Below are positions 13,843-24,169 of a stretch of DNA of 64,000 nt, in pieces (position 1 is the first letter of the stretch; every line of letters begins with the position of its first letter). The DNA is from Pseudomonas sp. S06B 330 (GTDB taxonomy: Bacteria > Pseudomonadota > Gammaproteobacteria > Pseudomonadales > Pseudomonadaceae). Location: NCBI RefSeq assembly GCF_002845275.2, contig NZ_CP088149.1, positions 845,501 to 909,500 of the forward strand, written 5' to 3'. The notes below the pieces were generated by a model, which saw only the letters and a list, made by a program, of their open reading frames with translations, was not told the DNA's origin and did not search any database. A program made the position numbers and the translations under genes.

Positions 13843-16653
13843 TCAGATGGCTCGAGGTCGGGTAACGCGGTCCACCAAGTAGACCAAGCCGTGATAATCA
13901 ATACCCCCATGGTTCGACAAACCAATCTCACAGGTGCGGCTGGTGGAAATCCCTTCACCGCAATACTGCACCGCATCCTTGAGGCTACGCAGCGAGTGGG
14001 CATTGAGCTCTGGCGTGGTGAAGCCTTTATCACCGGCAAAGCCGCAGCAGTGGATACCTTCAGGAATCACCACCTGTGTGCTGCAGCGCCGGGCCAGGTC
14101 GATCAGCGCCTGGCTTTCACCCAGGTGTTGGGTGCTGCAGGTCACGTGTACTGCAATCGGTTCGTCCTGAGGCGTGAACTCCAGTTTGTCGAGCAGGTGA
14201 GTGCGGATGAAACGCACCGGGTCATAGAGGTCCAGGCGGGTTTCAGCCAGGTCCTGAACCAGGCGCAAGGTACAGGGGCTGGTGTCGCAGTAGATCGGAT
14301 CAAGCCCGCCACGGCTGGCATGCAGCAGGGCGTTGATCAACTCCTGGCGCTTGTGTTCGGCCTGTTCGGCATACCCCTTGGAGGCGAAGGGTTGGCCGCA
14401 GCACAGGTTGTCCTGATTCTCCGGGAAGACTACTTGATAGCCCGCCTTTTCCAATAGGGTGCGGGTCTTGTCGAGCAATGAGGTTTGTTCACGGTCGGTC
14501 GCTGCCGGGCCCATTACCCGCGACACACAGGCGGCCAGGTACACCACCCGAGGTCGGGCATCGTTACTCGCGGGGCTCAGTGAGATGGCTTTGAGCGGCT
14601 GCGGCATGGCCGACGTCCACTGCGGAACGCGGCCGTGACTGGCTTTGCTGAGGCGGCTGCTAAGGCGACTCAAGCGCGGTGCTCCGAGCAACTTGCGCGC
14701 AGCGTTGGCGGCCTGCAAGGTAAAGCGTGCGCCGCTGAGTGCGGTGTGAAAATTTTCCGCCAGCCAATCGGCGGTCTTCACATGGCCAGCGACCTGGCCG
14801 CGCAGTTTCTTCACCAGCTCGCCGGTATTGATGCCCACCGGGCAGCGTTGTGCGCACAAACCTGTTGCGGCGCAGGTGTCGATGCCTTGGTACTGGTAGT
14901 CACGCTCTAGCTGGCGAGTATCGCTACCGGCGCGCTTTTTCGCCTGGATGTCGCGCCACATAACGATACGCTGGCGCGGGCTGAGGGTCAGCCCCTTGGA
15001 CGGGCACACCGGCTCGCAGAAACCACATTCGATGCACTTGTCGACGATCTCGTCGGCGGCAGGCAAGGGCTTGAGGTTCTTCAGGTGCAGCTGCGGGTCG
15101 TCGGTCAACACCACGTCTGGATTGAGGATGCCGGCTGGGTCCAGAAGGCGCTTGAGTTGCCACATCAGCTGATAGGCGTCATGCCCCCATTCCAGCTCGA
15201 CGAAGGGCGCCATGTTGCGTCCGGTGCCGTGCTCGGCCTTGAGCGAGCCGCCGTACTCCACGGCAACCAGCTGCGCGACGTCATCCATGAAGGCCGAATA
15301 GCGCGTCACTTGTTCTGACGAGTCGAAGCCTTGGGTGAAGACGAAGTGCAAGTTACCTTCCAGGGCATGACCGAACAGGATCGCCTCGTCGTAGCCGTGC
15401 TTGTCGAACAACGCGATCAGGCGATTGACACCCTCGGCGAGCTTTTCGACGGGGAAGGTGACATCTTCGATAATCACTGTGGTGCCGGTTTCGCGTACCG
15501 CGCCGACGGCCGGGAAGGTGTCTTTGCGGATACGCCAGAGCTGGTTGTAGACCACCGGGTCTTCGCTGAAATCAACCTGCTTTTCCACCGGGAACTCAGC
15601 GATGGAGGCACTGATATGTGCCAACTGTTCGTGCAGCAGCGATTGCGTCGCGGCGCGTGACTCGATCAGCAACGCACAGGCACCGGCGGACAGGCTCTTC
15701 ACCCACTCCGGCATGCCCTGCATGTTCTCCACCGAGCGCAGGCTGCGGCGGTCGAGCAGTTCTACCGCAGACACTGGTTGCTGCTTGAGCACGGGCACTG
15801 CCTTGCAGCAGGTCTCGACATCGGGGAAGACGATCAGTGCACTGGCCTTGTGCGGATGGTCCGGCACGGTGTTGTAGGTCACCGCACTGATGAAGCCGAG
15901 GGTCCCTTCGGAGCCAACCATCAGGTGGGTGAGGATATCCACAGGCTCGTCGTAATCGACGAGCGCGTTGAGCGATAAACCAGTGGTGTTTTTCAGGCGG
16001 TACTTGTGACGGATCTTGGCCGCCAATTCGGTATTGGCGCGAGTCTGTCGACCCAGTTCGCCGAGTTGTGCAAGCAGTTCGCCATGGCTTTGCTGCAAGC
16101 GCACGACGCTGTCCGGCAGTTCGCTGTCGAACAAGGTGCCGTCCGCGAGCAGCAGGCGCATGCCGGCCAGGGTGTGGTAGCTGTTCTGCGCGGTACCACA
16201 GCACATGCCGCTGGCGTTGTTGGCGACGATACCGCCGATTTTGCAGGCATTGATCGAGGCCGGATCGGGACCGATCTTGCGCCCGAACGGCGCCAGCCAG
16301 GCGTTGGCCTGGGCACCGATGACACCCGGCTGCAGGCGGATTTGCGTGCCACCGTCGCGAATGTCGCGCGCGTTCCAGTTGTCGCCCAGCACCAGCAATA
16401 CCGAGTCACTCACCGCTTGCCCGGACAGACTGGTGCCGGCGGCACGGAAGGTGATCGCAACCTGCTCAGCGTGGGCAGCCTTGAGCAGGGTGGCGACTTC
16501 ATCCTCGCTCTCGACGCGGATCACAAGCTTGGGAATCAGGCGGTAGAAACTGGCGTCAGTGCCGAAGGCCAGGGTCGAGAGCGGGTCGTCGAAACGCCGC
16601 TCGCGGGGGATCAGGTGTTCAACCGTGTCGAGGAACGCGGCGGGCAGACTCAT
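13843..16653 (-). CDS. lldE: FAD and Fe-S D-lactate dehydrogenase (quinone-dependent)
   Basis: Large membrane-associated D-lactate dehydrogenase, 936 aa from ATG 16653 (AGGAG seven bases upstream). The N-terminal PCMH-type FAD domain includes RAAGTSLSGQAVSD and KIGGIVANNASGMCCGT, and the FAD-oxidase C-terminal domain LFGHALEGNLHFVF. Two 4Fe-4S motifs follow (CIECGFCEPVCP and CAATGLCAQRCPVG), then two CCG-type heterodisulfide-reductase-like motifs (CCGQPFAS, CCGFAGDKG). Last gene of lldPDE, so it probably lets the cell use D-lactate with the L-lactate enzyme. The name lldE or dld-II is used in pseudomonads; other bacteria use lldE for an unrelated subunit. Confidence 0.9.
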   Translation of the reverse strand: MSLPAAFLDTVEHLIPRERRFDDPLSTLAFGTDASFYRLIPKLVIRVESEDEVATLLKAAHAEQVAITFRAAGTSLSGQAVSDSVLLVLGDNWNARDIRDGGTQIRLQPGVIGAQANAWLAPFGRKIGPDPASINACKIGGIVANNASGMCCGTAQNSYHTLAGMRLLLADGTLFDSELPDSVVRLQQSHGELLAQLGELGRQTRANTELAAKIRHKYRLKNTTGLSLNALVDYDEPVDILTHLMVGSEGTLGFISAVTYNTVPDHPHKASALIVFPDVETCCKAVPVLKQQPVSAVELLDRRSLRSVENMQGMPEWVKSLSAGACALLIESRAATQSLLHEQLAHISASIAEFPVEKQVDFSEDPVVYNQLWRIRKDTFPAVGAVRETGTTVIIEDVTFPVEKLAEGVNRLIALFDKHGYDEAILFGHALEGNLHFVFTQGFDSSEQVTRYSAFMDDVAQLVAVEYGGSLKAEHGTGRNMAPFVELEWGHDAYQLMWQLKRLLDPAGILNPDVVLTDDPQLHLKNLKPLPAADEIVDKCIECGFCEPVCPSKGLTLSPRQRIVMWRDIQAKKRAGSDTRQLERDYQYQGIDTCAATGLCAQRCPVGINTGELVKKLRGQVAGHVKTADWLAENFHTALSGARFTLQAANAARKLLGAPRLSRLSSRLSKASHGRVPQWTSAMPQPLKAISLSPASNDARPRVVYLAACVSRVMGPAATDREQTSLLDKTRTLLEKAGYQVVFPENQDNLCCGQPFASKGYAEQAEHKRQELINALLHASRGGLDPIYCDTSPCTLRLVQDLAETRLDLYDPVRFIRTHLLDKLEFTPQDEPIAVHVTCSTQHLGESQALIDLARRCSTQVVIPEGIHCCGFAGDKGFTTPELNAHSLRSLKDAVQYCGEGISTSRTCEIGLSNHGGIDYHGLVYLVDRVTRPRAI

Positions 16654-16733
16654 GCAATCTCCTCGCGGGGCCGCGGCGTCTGGCGCGCCGTGTGCCCCGG
16701 TCAATCAGGCGGTGATTGGTGCGGGCGCGGCAA

Positions 16734-17879
16734 TCAGGCGCCCAGTTCGCGTACCAGCGAGTCACGGGTGATCTCGCTGATGGTCTTGGCGCCAGTCAGC
16801 ACCATGGCCACGCGCATTTCTTTCTCGAACAGCTCAAGCAGGTTCTTCACCCCGGCTTCCCCGGCGGTGGCCAGCGCGTACAGGAATGCACGGCCGATCA
16901 ATACGGTGTCCGCGCCTAGGGCAATCATGCGCACCACGTCCAGGCCGCTGCGGATGCCGGAGTCAGCGAGGATCTTCAGGTCACCCTTCACCGCGTCGGC
17001 AATGGCCGGCAGGGCGCGAGCACTGGACAGCACGCCGTCGAGCTGACGACCACCGTGGTTGGACACGACGATGCCGTCGGCGCCGAATTTCACCGCGTCT
17101 TTGGCATCTTGCGGATCAAGGATGCCCTTGATCACCATCGGACCGTCCCAGAACTCGCGTATCCACTCCAGGTCTTTCCAGGAAATCGACGGATCGAAGT
17201 TGGCGCCCAGCCAGCCGATGTAGTCGGCCAAACCAGTAGGGCTGCCGCGATAGGTGGAAATGTTGCCCAGATCATGGGGCTTGCCCAGCAAACCTACATC
17301 CAGTGCCCACTGTGGGTGAGTCATGGCCTGCCAGACGCGGCGCAGCGGTGCATTCGGGCCGCTCATGCCCGAGTGTGCATCACGGTAGCGGGCACCCGGT
17401 ACGGGCATGTCCACGGTGAACACCAGGGTAGTGACGCCAGCCGCTTTGGCGCGCTCAAGGGCGTTGCGCATAAAGCCGCGGTCTTTGAGGACGTAGAGCT
17501 GGAACCACATCGGCCGGTCGATGGCCGGGGCCACTTCCTCGATCGGACACACCGATACGGTCGACATAGTGAAGGGAATGCCTTTGGCGGCAGCAGCACG
17601 TGCGGCCTGGACTTCACCGCGACGGGCGTACATCCCGGTCAGGCCGACTGGGGCCAAGGCCACCGGCATGCTCAGTGTTTCGTTGAACAGTTGAGTCTCA
17701 AGACTCAGCTCGGACATGTTCTTCAGCACGCGTTGGCGCAGGGCGATGCTGGCCAGGTCTTCGACGTTGTGACGCAGCGTGTACTCGGCGTAGGCGCCAC
17801 CGTCGGCGTAGTGGAACAGAAACGGCGGCAGCTTGCGTTGAGCTGCGGCGCGGTAGTCGGTAGAGGCAGAAATGATCAT
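16734..17879 (-). CDS. lldD: L-lactate dehydrogenase (FMN, quinone-linked)
   Basis: Oxidises L-lactate to pyruvate at the inner membrane, feeding electrons to quinone (381 aa, the family length). The alpha-hydroxyacid oxidase fold is complete. [13 protein letters not shown] is typical of Lld[15 protein letters not shown] holds the FMN-contacting lysine, and [11 protein letters not shown] contains the catalytic histidine and the substrate arginine. The C-terminal FMN phosphate loop [19 protein letters not shown] is intact. Middle gene of lldPDE, 68 bases after lldP and 80 before the D-lactate enzyme. Confidence 0.96.
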   Translation of the reverse strand: MIISASTDYRAAAQRKLPPFLFHYADGGAYAEYTLRHNVEDLASIALRQRVLKNMSELSLETQLFNETLSMPVALAPVGLTGMYARRGEVQAARAAAAKGIPFTMSTVSVCPIEEVAPAIDRPMWFQLYVLKDRGFMRNALERAKAAGVTTLVFTVDMPVPGARYRDAHSGMSGPNAPLRRVWQAMTHPQWALDVGLLGKPHDLGNISTYRGSPTGLADYIGWLGANFDPSISWKDLEWIREFWDGPMVIKGILDPQDAKDAVKFGADGIVVSNHGGRQLDGVLSSARALPAIADAVKGDLKILADSGIRSGLDVVRMIALGADTVLIGRAFLYALATAGEAGVKNLLELFEKEMRVAMVLTGAKTISEITRDSLVRELGA

Positions 17880-17947
17880 GAGGTCTCGCTGCGTCGATTG
17901 AAAGGGCGGATGCCGGGCGCGCTGAAAGGCGCCCGGCCTCTGTCACT

Positions 17948-19615
17948 TTAGTGAACCAGCATGCCGGTCAGCCAATAAGCCTGGATCAGGGTGATCAGGC
18001 CGACGATGGTGGCGAAGAACAGGCTGTGTTTGAGGGTAAAGCGGAACAGATCCGATTCCTTGCCGACCAGGCCGGTAGCCGCGCAGGCAACGGCGATCGA
18101 CTGTGGCGAGATCATCTTGCCGGTCACGCCGCCGCTGGTGTTAGCCGCGACCAGCAGGGTGTCGTTGACCCCGATCTGGTGCGCCGTGGTGGCCTGCAGC
18201 GAACTGAACAGGGCGTTGGACGAGGTGTCGGAACCGGTCAGGAACACACCCAGCCAGCCAAGGAATGGTGAGAAGAACGGGAAGGCTGCGCCAGTACCCG
18301 CCAATACCAGGGCCATGGTCGAAGACATGCCCGAGTAGTTGGTGACGAAGGCGAAGGCCAGCACCATACCAATCGACAGGATTGGCCAGCGCAGCTCAAA
18401 GAAGGTCTCCTTCAAAGTGGTCAGACCAGTTTTGAAATTGATCTTCAGCACCAGCATGGAGATCAGCGCCGAGAAGAAAATCGCGGTGCCGGTGGCGGAA
18501 ATCGGGTCGAGTTTGAACACGGCCGGAATCGCGGTCGGGGTGGCGACGATCGGTGCGGTCTTGATTACCAACTGATCAAGGTGCGGAATCGCGAAGTTGA
18601 ACACCCAGCTGTACATTGAGCCGCCAGCCGCGAAGGCCGCCTTGAACGGCTTCAAGGTCCAGATGGTGACCAGCACGGTGAGAATCAGGAACGGCGACCA
18701 GGCCTTGAAGATCTCGCCGAAGCTGTAAGGTGAAGGCTGGCTGCCACCGCCATTGACCACGGCGGCGCCGACACTGCCGGTGGCGGTAGTGAACGAACGC
18801 TTGGGCTGCCAGACCTTGAGGAACAGGGTCAGGGAAATCAGGCTGGCCAGAGCTGAGGTGATGTCCGGCAGTTCCGGGCCAATGAAGTTCGAGGTGAAGT
18901 ACTGGGTAACGGCGAAGCTCAGGCCGGCCACCAGGGCTGCAGGCCAGGTTTCTTTGACGCCGCGCAGGCCGTCCATCATGAACACCAGCCAGAACGGCAC
19001 AAACAGCGACAGCAATGGCAGTTGGCGGCCGGTCATGGCGCCAATCTTGAAGGCGTCGATACCGGTTACTTGGCCAGCAACGATGATCGGGATACCCAGG
19101 GCGCCGAAGGCCACCGGTGCGGTGTTGGCGATCAGGCACAGGCCCGCGGCGTACAGCGGGTTGAAGCCCAGGCCGACCAGCAGGGCAGCGGTAATCGCTA
19201 CTGGTGCGCCGAAGCCAGCTGCACCTTCGAGGAAGGCACCAAAGCAGAAACCGATCAGCAGCACCTGCAGGCGCTGGTCATCGGTGATCGACAGCACGGA
19301 GCTGCGGATCACTTCGAACTGGCCGCTTTTGACTGTCAGTTTGTAGAGGAACACCGCGGCAACGATGATCCAGGCAATAGGCCACAGGCCGTAGGCAAAA
19401 CCGTAACCGGCGGCTGCAATAGCCATGTCGGCAGGCATCTGGAAGGCGAAGATCGCCACCAGGATCGACAAACCGAGGGTGATGCTGCCGGCGACGTGAC
19501 CCTTGAGACGGAACACCGCCAGGGCGAGGAAGAAGAACACGATCGGGATGACTGCCGCGAGCGCGGACAGGCCAAGACTACCAAGCGGACTGTAGAGCTG
19601 TTGCCAGGTTTGCAT
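17948..19615 (-). CDS. lldP: L-lactate permease
   Basis: Lactate:proton symporter of the LctP family, 555 aa, with about twelve or more membrane segments. Diagnostic stretches are [21 protein letters not shown] and [17 protein letters not shown] near the C-terminus. First gene of the lactate operon, directly behind the LldR-type operator. A CA motif (AACAACAA) sits 17 bases before its ATG, as in Hfq/Crc-controlled transport genes, so catabolite repression of lactate uptake is likely. Confidence 0.96.
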   Translation of the reverse strand: MQTWQQLYSPLGSLGLSALAAVIPIVFFFLALAVFRLKGHVAGSITLGLSILVAIFAFQMPADMAIAAAGYGFAYGLWPIAWIIVAAVFLYKLTVKSGQFEVIRSSVLSITDDQRLQVLLIGFCFGAFLEGAAGFGAPVAITAALLVGLGFNPLYAAGLCLIANTAPVAFGALGIPIIVAGQVTGIDAFKIGAMTGRQLPLLSLFVPFWLVFMMDGLRGVKETWPAALVAGLSFAVTQYFTSNFIGPELPDITSALASLISLTLFLKVWQPKRSFTTATGSVGAAVVNGGGSQPSPYSFGEIFKAWSPFLILTVLVTIWTLKPFKAAFAAGGSMYSWVFNFAIPHLDQLVIKTAPIVATPTAIPAVFKLDPISATGTAIFFSALISMLVLKINFKTGLTTLKETFFELRWPILSIGMVLAFAFVTNYSGMSSTMALVLAGTGAAFPFFSPFLGWLGVFLTGSDTSSNALFSSLQATTAHQIGVNDTLLVAANTSGGVTGKMISPQSIAVACAATGLVGKESDLFRFTLKHSLFFATIVGLITLIQAYWLTGMLVH

Positions 19616-19631
19616 ATGGGGTGGCCCCTAA

Positions 19632-19639
19632 TTGTTGTT
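19632..19639 (-). promoter_or_regulatory. Hfq/Crc-type CA motif in the lldP leader
   Basis: On the minus strand AACAACAA fits the AANAANAA catabolite-repression motif and lies close to the lldP start. Single eight-base matches are common by chance; the position is what makes it credible. Confidence 0.5.
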
Positions 19640-19659
19640 GGTCAGCACTGGCATTGGAT

Positions 19660-19676
19660 AATTGGTAAGACCAATT
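19660..19676. promoter_or_regulatory. LldR operator
   Basis: AATTGGTAAGACCAATT is a perfect 7+7 inverted repeat with a three-base centre, lying between the divergent lldP and lldR. It matches the AATTGG-N5-CCAATT sites bound by LldR-type GntR regulators. Confidence 0.88.
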
Positions 19677-19868
19677 TACAATGTCGAGGCGCTAGGTTAA
19701 AAGCCTCGCTGCGGGTGTGTCAATTTGTCCCGGTAAAACTTTTGTCGGGCGAACGTCGGAAGAAGGGGCTGAGTAGTACGGAAATTTGCCATCTGATGGG
19801 TGTCGGCAGAGTGCGGATGCGCCAGAATAGACAGCCCCGAACGCACTCGGGATTGTGGAGAGTATGTG

Positions 19869-20636
19869 ATGGTTTTTGATCAGGTCCGCCAACGCCGTTT
19901 ATCCGACGATATCGTCGAACGGCTTGAGGGGATGATTCTTGAAGGCACCCTGAGTGCCGGTCAGCGGCTGCCTGCCGAGCGGGCCCTGGCCGAACAGTTC
20001 GGCGTGTCGCGACCGTCGTTGCGCGAAGCGATTCAAAAGCTGGTGGCCAAGGGGCTGCTGGTCAGTCGCCAGGGTGGCGGCAACTATGTAGCTGAGTCAC
20101 TGGGCTCGACGTTTAGCGACCCGTTGCTGCAATTGCTGGAAAGCAATCCTGAAGCCCAGCGTGATCTGCTTGAGTTTCGTCATACCCTGGAAGCGTCATG
20201 TGCCTATTACGCGGCGACTCGGGCGACAGAGCCTGATCGTCAACGCCTCAAGGCGGCGTTCGATACCCTGCAGGACTGCTACACCCGCCAGGATGAAGTC
20301 AGTCGGGCGGAAGAGGGCGCGGCCGACGCGCGTTTTCATCTGGCCATTGCCGAAGCCAGCCACAATGCCGTGTTGTTGCACACCATTCGCGGCCTGTTCG
20401 ACCTGCTCAAGCGCAACGTGGTCACCAACATTGGTGGTATGTACAAGCAGCGCGCAGAAACCCGTGACATGCTGATCGGTCAGCACCGCGATCTGTATCA
20501 GGCGATTGTCGAAGGGCGTGCCGAGGACGCGCGAGAAATTTCCAGTCGACACATTTTGTATGTGCAGGAAGTGCTCGACGAGGTGCGTCAGGAAGTGCAG
20601 CGGGTGGCGAGAGCGGAGCGGCGGAGCGGGCACTAG
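19869..20636 (+). CDS. lldR: GntR/FadR-family regulator of lactate genes
   Basis: Transcription factor, 255 aa from ATG 19869 with GGAG eight bases upstream (an upstream in-frame start at 19800 lacks a ribosome site). The N-terminal winged helix carries RLPAERALAEQFGVSRPSLREAIQKLVAKGLL. The C-terminal FCD ligand-binding domain begins near residue 90 (LLEFRHTLEASCAYYAA) and ends with the metal/ligand histidines in FHLAIAEASHNAVL and IGQHRDLYQAI. Divergent from lldP, with a perfect operator between them. It is expected to repress lldPDE until lactate binds. Confidence 0.93.
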   Translation: MVFDQVRQRRLSDDIVERLEGMILEGTLSAGQRLPAERALAEQFGVSRPSLREAIQKLVAKGLLVSRQGGGNYVAESLGSTFSDPLLQLLESNPEAQRDLLEFRHTLEASCAYYAATRATEPDRQRLKAAFDTLQDCYTRQDEVSRAEEGAADARFHLAIAEASHNAVLLHTIRGLFDLLKRNVVTNIGGMYKQRAETRDMLIGQHRDLYQAIVEGRAEDAREISSRHILYVQEVLDEVRQEVQRVARAERRSGH

Positions 20637-20668
20637 TCAGGGTTGGCAAGGCTGCGCTGGCAAGGCCG

Positions 20669-20701
20669 ACTCCCACAGAGAGCGTAGCAATCTGCGGGAG
20701 T
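20669..20701. repeat. REP-like hairpin between convergent lldR and smpB
   Basis: ACTCCC-A-CAGA pairs with TCTG-C-GGGAGT; the flank GGCAAGGCCGACTCCCACAG resembles interspersed REP sequences of pseudomonads. Located exactly between two convergent genes, so it may act on both 3' ends. Confidence 0.6.
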
Positions 20702-20726
20702 TAGCATTGCCGATGCTTCAGCAGAG

Positions 20727-21209
20727 TCAGTCTTCCCGACCCTTGTTGCGCACTGCGCGCTGCAACTCGCGATCGGAGTCACGCTCGCGCTGGGTGTCGC
20801 GCTTGTCGTATTCCTTCTTGCCCTTGCCGAGCGCGATCTCGCACTTGATCAAGTGCTTGCTCCAGTAGATCGACAAGGCTACGCAGGTGTAGCCCTTTTG
20901 CTGCACGGCAGCATGCAGGCGCTCCAGCTCACGGCGGTTGAGCAGCAGTTTGCGGGTGCGTGTCGGGTCGGCAATGACATGCGTACTGGCGGCCGTCAGC
21001 GGCGTGATATGGCTGCCCATCAGCCAGGCCTCGCCATCTTTGAGCACCACGTAACTGTCGGTCAGGTGCGCCTTGCCGGCACGCAGACTTTTTACTTCCC
21101 AACCGGACAGGACCAATCCGGCCTCGAACTTGTGCTCGATGAAGTAATCGTGTCGCGCCTTTTTATTCTGCGCGATGGTCCCTGTCGGATGTTTCGTTTG
21201 TTTAGCCAT
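20727..21209 (-). CDS. smpB: SsrA-binding protein
   Basis: Binds the tRNA-like domain of tmRNA and delivers it to stalled ribosomes. 160 aa from ATG 21209, the normal family length; the long open frame upstream is not coding. The OB-fold core contains [40 protein letters not shown] and [11 protein letters not shown] in the C-terminal tail that reaches the decoding centre. Partner gene ssrA is in the same window. Confidence 0.97.
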   Translation of the reverse strand: MAKQTKHPTGTIAQNKKARHDYFIEHKFEAGLVLSGWEVKSLRAGKAHLTDSYVVLKDGEAWLMGSHITPLTAASTHVIADPTRTRKLLLNRRELERLHAAVQQKGYTCVALSIYWSKHLIKCEIALGKGKKEYDKRDTQRERDSDRELQRAVRNKGRED

Positions 21210-21326
21210 AGGGGCGGCATTATAGGCAGTCGTTGCGTTGTCGGCTACGGGGTAGCAGTGCGCCTTGAGCCTGTGAGTTGAATCCCGGACAATGCGCGCT
21301 CTTTTTTTCCACAGTTGAGCGTGTTG

Positions 21327-22730
21327 ATGTCGACGGACAAGGTTTCTGTCCATGGTGGCTGGGCCAGTCGCTGGGTGTTTGTACTGGCGGCAACCGGTGC
21401 TGCGGTGGGGTTGGGAAGTATCTGGAAGTTCCCCTACATGGTCGGCGTCTACGGTGGCGGTGCCTTTGTCCTGGTGTTTCTGGCCTGTATTGCCCTGATC
21501 GGTATTCCGGTGATGCTCGCCGAGACGTTGATCGGTCGCCGCACCCGGCAGAGTCCGGCCAATGCCTTGCGTGACCTGGCGCTGGAGGCCGGGCATTCAC
21601 CGCGCTGGTCCTGGTGGGCCTTCGCCGGGATGATCACGGCGCTGTTGATCCTGTCGTTCTACAGTGTGGTCGGTGGGTGGTCGTTCGATTACATCATTAA
21701 CATGGGTAAGGGCGACTTCCAGGGCGTAACGGCTGACCAGGTCGGCAGTTACTTCAATGGTGTGATCAGCGACCCTTGGCGTCTGGTGCTGTGGCATAGC
21801 CTGTTCATGCTGCTGTCGGCGCTGGTGATTGCCCGTGGCGTGGTCGCCGGGCTTGAGAAGAGTCTGCGCATCATGATGCCGCTGCTGTTCTTGCTGCTGG
21901 TGATCCTGCTTGGTTACAGCCTGACCACCGGGCACTTCATGCAAGGGCTGCATTTCATGTTCGACTTCGACACCTCGCGTCTGCTCGATGGGTTGTTGCC
22001 GGCCATGGGGCATGCCTTCTTTTCGTTGAGTGTCGGGGTTGGCTCGTTGCTGATCTACGGCGCTTACATGCCTAAAGGTGCTTCCATCGGTGGCACCATC
22101 GTCGCTGTGGCCCTACTCGACACCTTCGTCTCACTGCTGGCGGGTTTGGCCTTGTTCCCGATTGTGTTTGCCGCCGGCCTGAACCCGAGTGAGGGGCCCG
22201 GCCTGATGTTCGTTGCCTTGCCGTTTGCTTTCGGTAATGTGGCCTTTGGCCAACTGATGGGCGTCGTATTCTTTGTTCTGGTGGCGGTAGCAGCCTGGAG
22301 TTCGGCGATTTCCCTGCTCGAACCTATGGTTGCCTATCTGGTCGAGCGCACTGGTGTGCGACGTGGCTGGATCACCACCTGGCTGGCCTTCAGTTGCTGG
22401 CTGGTTGGCCTGGGCACAGTGTTTTCGTTCAATATCTGGCAGCAGGCACGCTTTTTCGTGAACGATGGCAGCGGCTTTCAGCTCTACCAATGGGGGGCGA
22501 GCGGCGGGCTGGACTTCTTCGGCGTGATCGACTTTTTCACCTCGCGGATCATGTTGCCGCTGGGTGGTTTGTGCTTTGTGATATTCGCTGGTTGGATCAT
22601 GGGGCGTGAAGCGGTGCGCGATGAATTGGCCATGCGCAGCCCGCTGCTGTTTGCTCTGACTTTCTTCTTGATGCGCTATGTGGCGCCCCTCGGCATTCTG
22701 GTTGTGTTTGCCGCTCAGCTTTGGAAGTGA
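21327..22730 (+). CDS. Neurotransmitter:sodium symporter (NSS) family transporter
   Basis: Sodium-dependent amino acid or amine transporter, 467 aa from ATG 21327. TM1 carries the NSS signature [21 protein letters not shown], whose unwound segment binds sodium and substrate. TM6 has [19 protein letters not shown]. Twelve hydrophobic segments are expected. The substrate is not identifiable. Eight bases separate its stop from ratA. Confidence 0.9.
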   Translation: MSTDKVSVHGGWASRWVFVLAATGAAVGLGSIWKFPYMVGVYGGGAFVLVFLACIALIGIPVMLAETLIGRRTRQSPANALRDLALEAGHSPRWSWWAFAGMITALLILSFYSVVGGWSFDYIINMGKGDFQGVTADQVGSYFNGVISDPWRLVLWHSLFMLLSALVIARGVVAGLEKSLRIMMPLLFLLLVILLGYSLTTGHFMQGLHFMFDFDTSRLLDGLLPAMGHAFFSLSVGVGSLLIYGAYMPKGASIGGTIVAVALLDTFVSLLAGLALFPIVFAAGLNPSEGPGLMFVALPFAFGNVAFGQLMGVVFFVLVAVAAWSSAISLLEPMVAYLVERTGVRRGWITTWLAFSCWLVGLGTVFSFNIWQQARFFVNDGSGFQLYQWGASGGLDFFGVIDFFTSRIMLPLGGLCFVIFAGWIMGREAVRDELAMRSPLLFALTFFLMRYVAPLGILVVFAAQLWK

Positions 22731-22737
22731 CGCCTGG

Positions 22738-23172
22738 ATGACTACTCATATTCAACGTTCGGCCCTGCTGCCTTATCCCGCCCAGGCGTTGTACGACCTG
22801 GTCAACGATGTTGCAGGCTATCCGGAGTTTTTGCCCTGGTGCTCGTCCACCACCGTGCTGGAGGTCAGTGACACGCTGATGCGTGCCAGCCTGGAAGTGG
22901 CCAAAGGTGGCATGAGCCAGAAGTTCGTCACTCGCAATGTGTTAGTGCCGGGTCAATCCATCGAGATGAACCTGGAGGAGGGCCCGTTCAACCAGTTGCA
23001 CGGCTTGTGGATTTTCAAGCCTCTGGGGGAGAAGGCCTGCAAGATCAGCCTGGACCTGTCCTTCGACTATGCCGGGCCGCTGGTGAGGGCAACCCTCGGG
23101 CCATTGTTCAATCAGGCTGCCAACACTCTGGTCGATGCCTTTTGTCAGCGGGCCAAGCAACTCAATGGCTGA
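22738..23172 (+). CDS. ratA: RatA-like / COQ10-type START-domain protein
   Basis: Small START/polyketide-cyclase fold protein (144 aa). Start MTTHIQRSALLPYPAQALYDLVNDVAGYPEFLPWC shows the COQ10/RatA signature. The family binds ubiquinone in many bacteria; in E. coli the homologue was described as the ribosome-association toxin RatA. Toxin function is not shown for pseudomonads, so the label describes homology only. Overlaps the rnfH-like gene by 8 bases, the conserved ratAB order. Confidence 0.9.
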   Translation: MTTHIQRSALLPYPAQALYDLVNDVAGYPEFLPWCSSTTVLEVSDTLMRASLEVAKGGMSQKFVTRNVLVPGQSIEMNLEEGPFNQLHGLWIFKPLGEKACKISLDLSFDYAGPLVRATLGPLFNQAANTLVDAFCQRAKQLNG

Positions 23173-23482
23173 GGGTCTGCTGCAGGTTGAGGTGGTCTAC
23201 GCGACGGCTGAGCAGCAATGGCTGCTGGCTGTAGCGGTGGCGCCCGGGACCACGCTGCGAGAGGCGGTGCGCTTGTCGGGGCTCGCTGAGCACGTGCCGG
23301 GCCTGGATGTAGAGGCGTGCCCACTTGGCATCTTCGGCAAGGTCTTCACCGAGGCTGCGCAGCAGGTCGTTGCCGACGGGGATCGTATCGAGTTGTATCG
23401 GCCTCTACTGGTCGACCCCAAGGAGGTGCGCAAGCAGCGTGCAGCCAAGGTGGCGCGAGTATTCAAGAAAGCCAAGCGCTGA
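23165..23482 (+). CDS. rnfH: RnfH/RatB family ubiquitin-fold protein
   Basis: Small beta-grasp protein (105 aa) from ATG 23165, inside the end of ratA. VEVVYATAEQQWLLAVAVAPGTTLREAVRLSG and GIFGKVFTEAAQQVVADGDRIELYRPLLVDPKE match the RnfH family. The C-terminal basic tail (RKQRAAKVARVFKKAKR) is normal for the family. Molecular role is not established, and pairing with ratA is conserved. Confidence 0.9.
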   Translation: MAEGLLQVEVVYATAEQQWLLAVAVAPGTTLREAVRLSGLAEHVPGLDVEACPLGIFGKVFTEAAQQVVADGDRIELYRPLLVDPKEVRKQRAAKVARVFKKAKR

Positions 23483-23493
23483 AACAGCAGAAA

Positions 23494-23523
23494 CAAAAAA
23501 GCCCGGAATCTCCGGGCTTTTCT
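23494..23523. terminator. Bidirectional terminator between rnfH and bamE
   Basis: GCCCGGA and TCCGGGC form a 7-bp stem with A-run on the left and T-run on the right. It serves both convergent genes. Confidence 0.92.
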
Positions 23524-23538
23524 TTACCTGCAGTGTAC

Positions 23539-24072
23539 TTACTGCGGCGAGGTTTCCAGTGGGGCTGGAGTCGGTACTGGAATGGTTTCGATGGTATCGA
23601 CTTCGTTCTGGATCTTCTCTTCAAGGGAGCCTGGCTTGGCCGGGGTTTCCTTGACCGGTTCAACCTGTTCAGTGCCTGGTTGAGCAGGGCTGACACTGGT
23701 GTCGCCGCTGCCACCGAGGATTTCCTGGTCGCGGCTGACGCCCGGCATAAAGTCGCCAGACAGGCTGACCAACTGATCGCTCTCGTTGAAGAAGATGCTC
23801 ATGCGCTCCTGCTGGCGTTCACCGCCACCAGGTTGCAGGCTGTACAGGTAATCCCAACGATTGGTGTGGAAGGTATCCTGGATCAGCGGGTTGCCCATGA
23901 TAAACCTTACTTGCCGACGGGTCATTCCGGGGCGTAATTGGTCTATCATGTCTTGCGTGACGACATTGCCCTGCTGGATGTCGATTTTGTAAACCCCGGG
24001 GAACGAGCAACCGGCGAGTGCGAGCAGTCCCACAAGGGTGAGGCTGGTTAGCAAGAGCTTGGTGTTTTGCAT
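23539..24072 (-). CDS. bamE: Outer-membrane assembly lipoprotein BamE
   Basis: Subunit of the BAM complex (SmpA/OmlA family), 177 aa from ATG 24072. The lipobox LALAGC is at the N-terminus. The core carries [23 protein letters not shown] and [15 protein letters not shown], characteristic of the BamE fold. The C-terminal extension of about 60 residues (Pro-, Glu- and Thr-rich) is longer than in E. coli and fits the longer pseudomonad OmlA-type form. Divergent from fur. Confidence 0.95.
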   Translation of the reverse strand: MQNTKLLLTSLTLVGLLALAGCSFPGVYKIDIQQGNVVTQDMIDQLRPGMTRRQVRFIMGNPLIQDTFHTNRWDYLYSLQPGGGERQQERMSIFFNESDQLVSLSGDFMPGVSRDQEILGGSGDTSVSPAQPGTEQVEPVKETPAKPGSLEEKIQNEVDTIETIPVPTPAPLETSPQ

Positions 24073-24169
24073 CGGTGGGCGACTTCCACTATCTTGGCTG
24101 GACAACGTAAACCCCGATCATACCCGTATTCAGAGAAGCTGCGAAGCAGCATCGGCGAGAAAGCTGACC

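Noticed and set aside
22738..23172. Active RatA toxin claim
   Set aside because: Only homology is visible; COQ10-type ubiquinone binding is an equal or better reading and no toxin function can be inferred.
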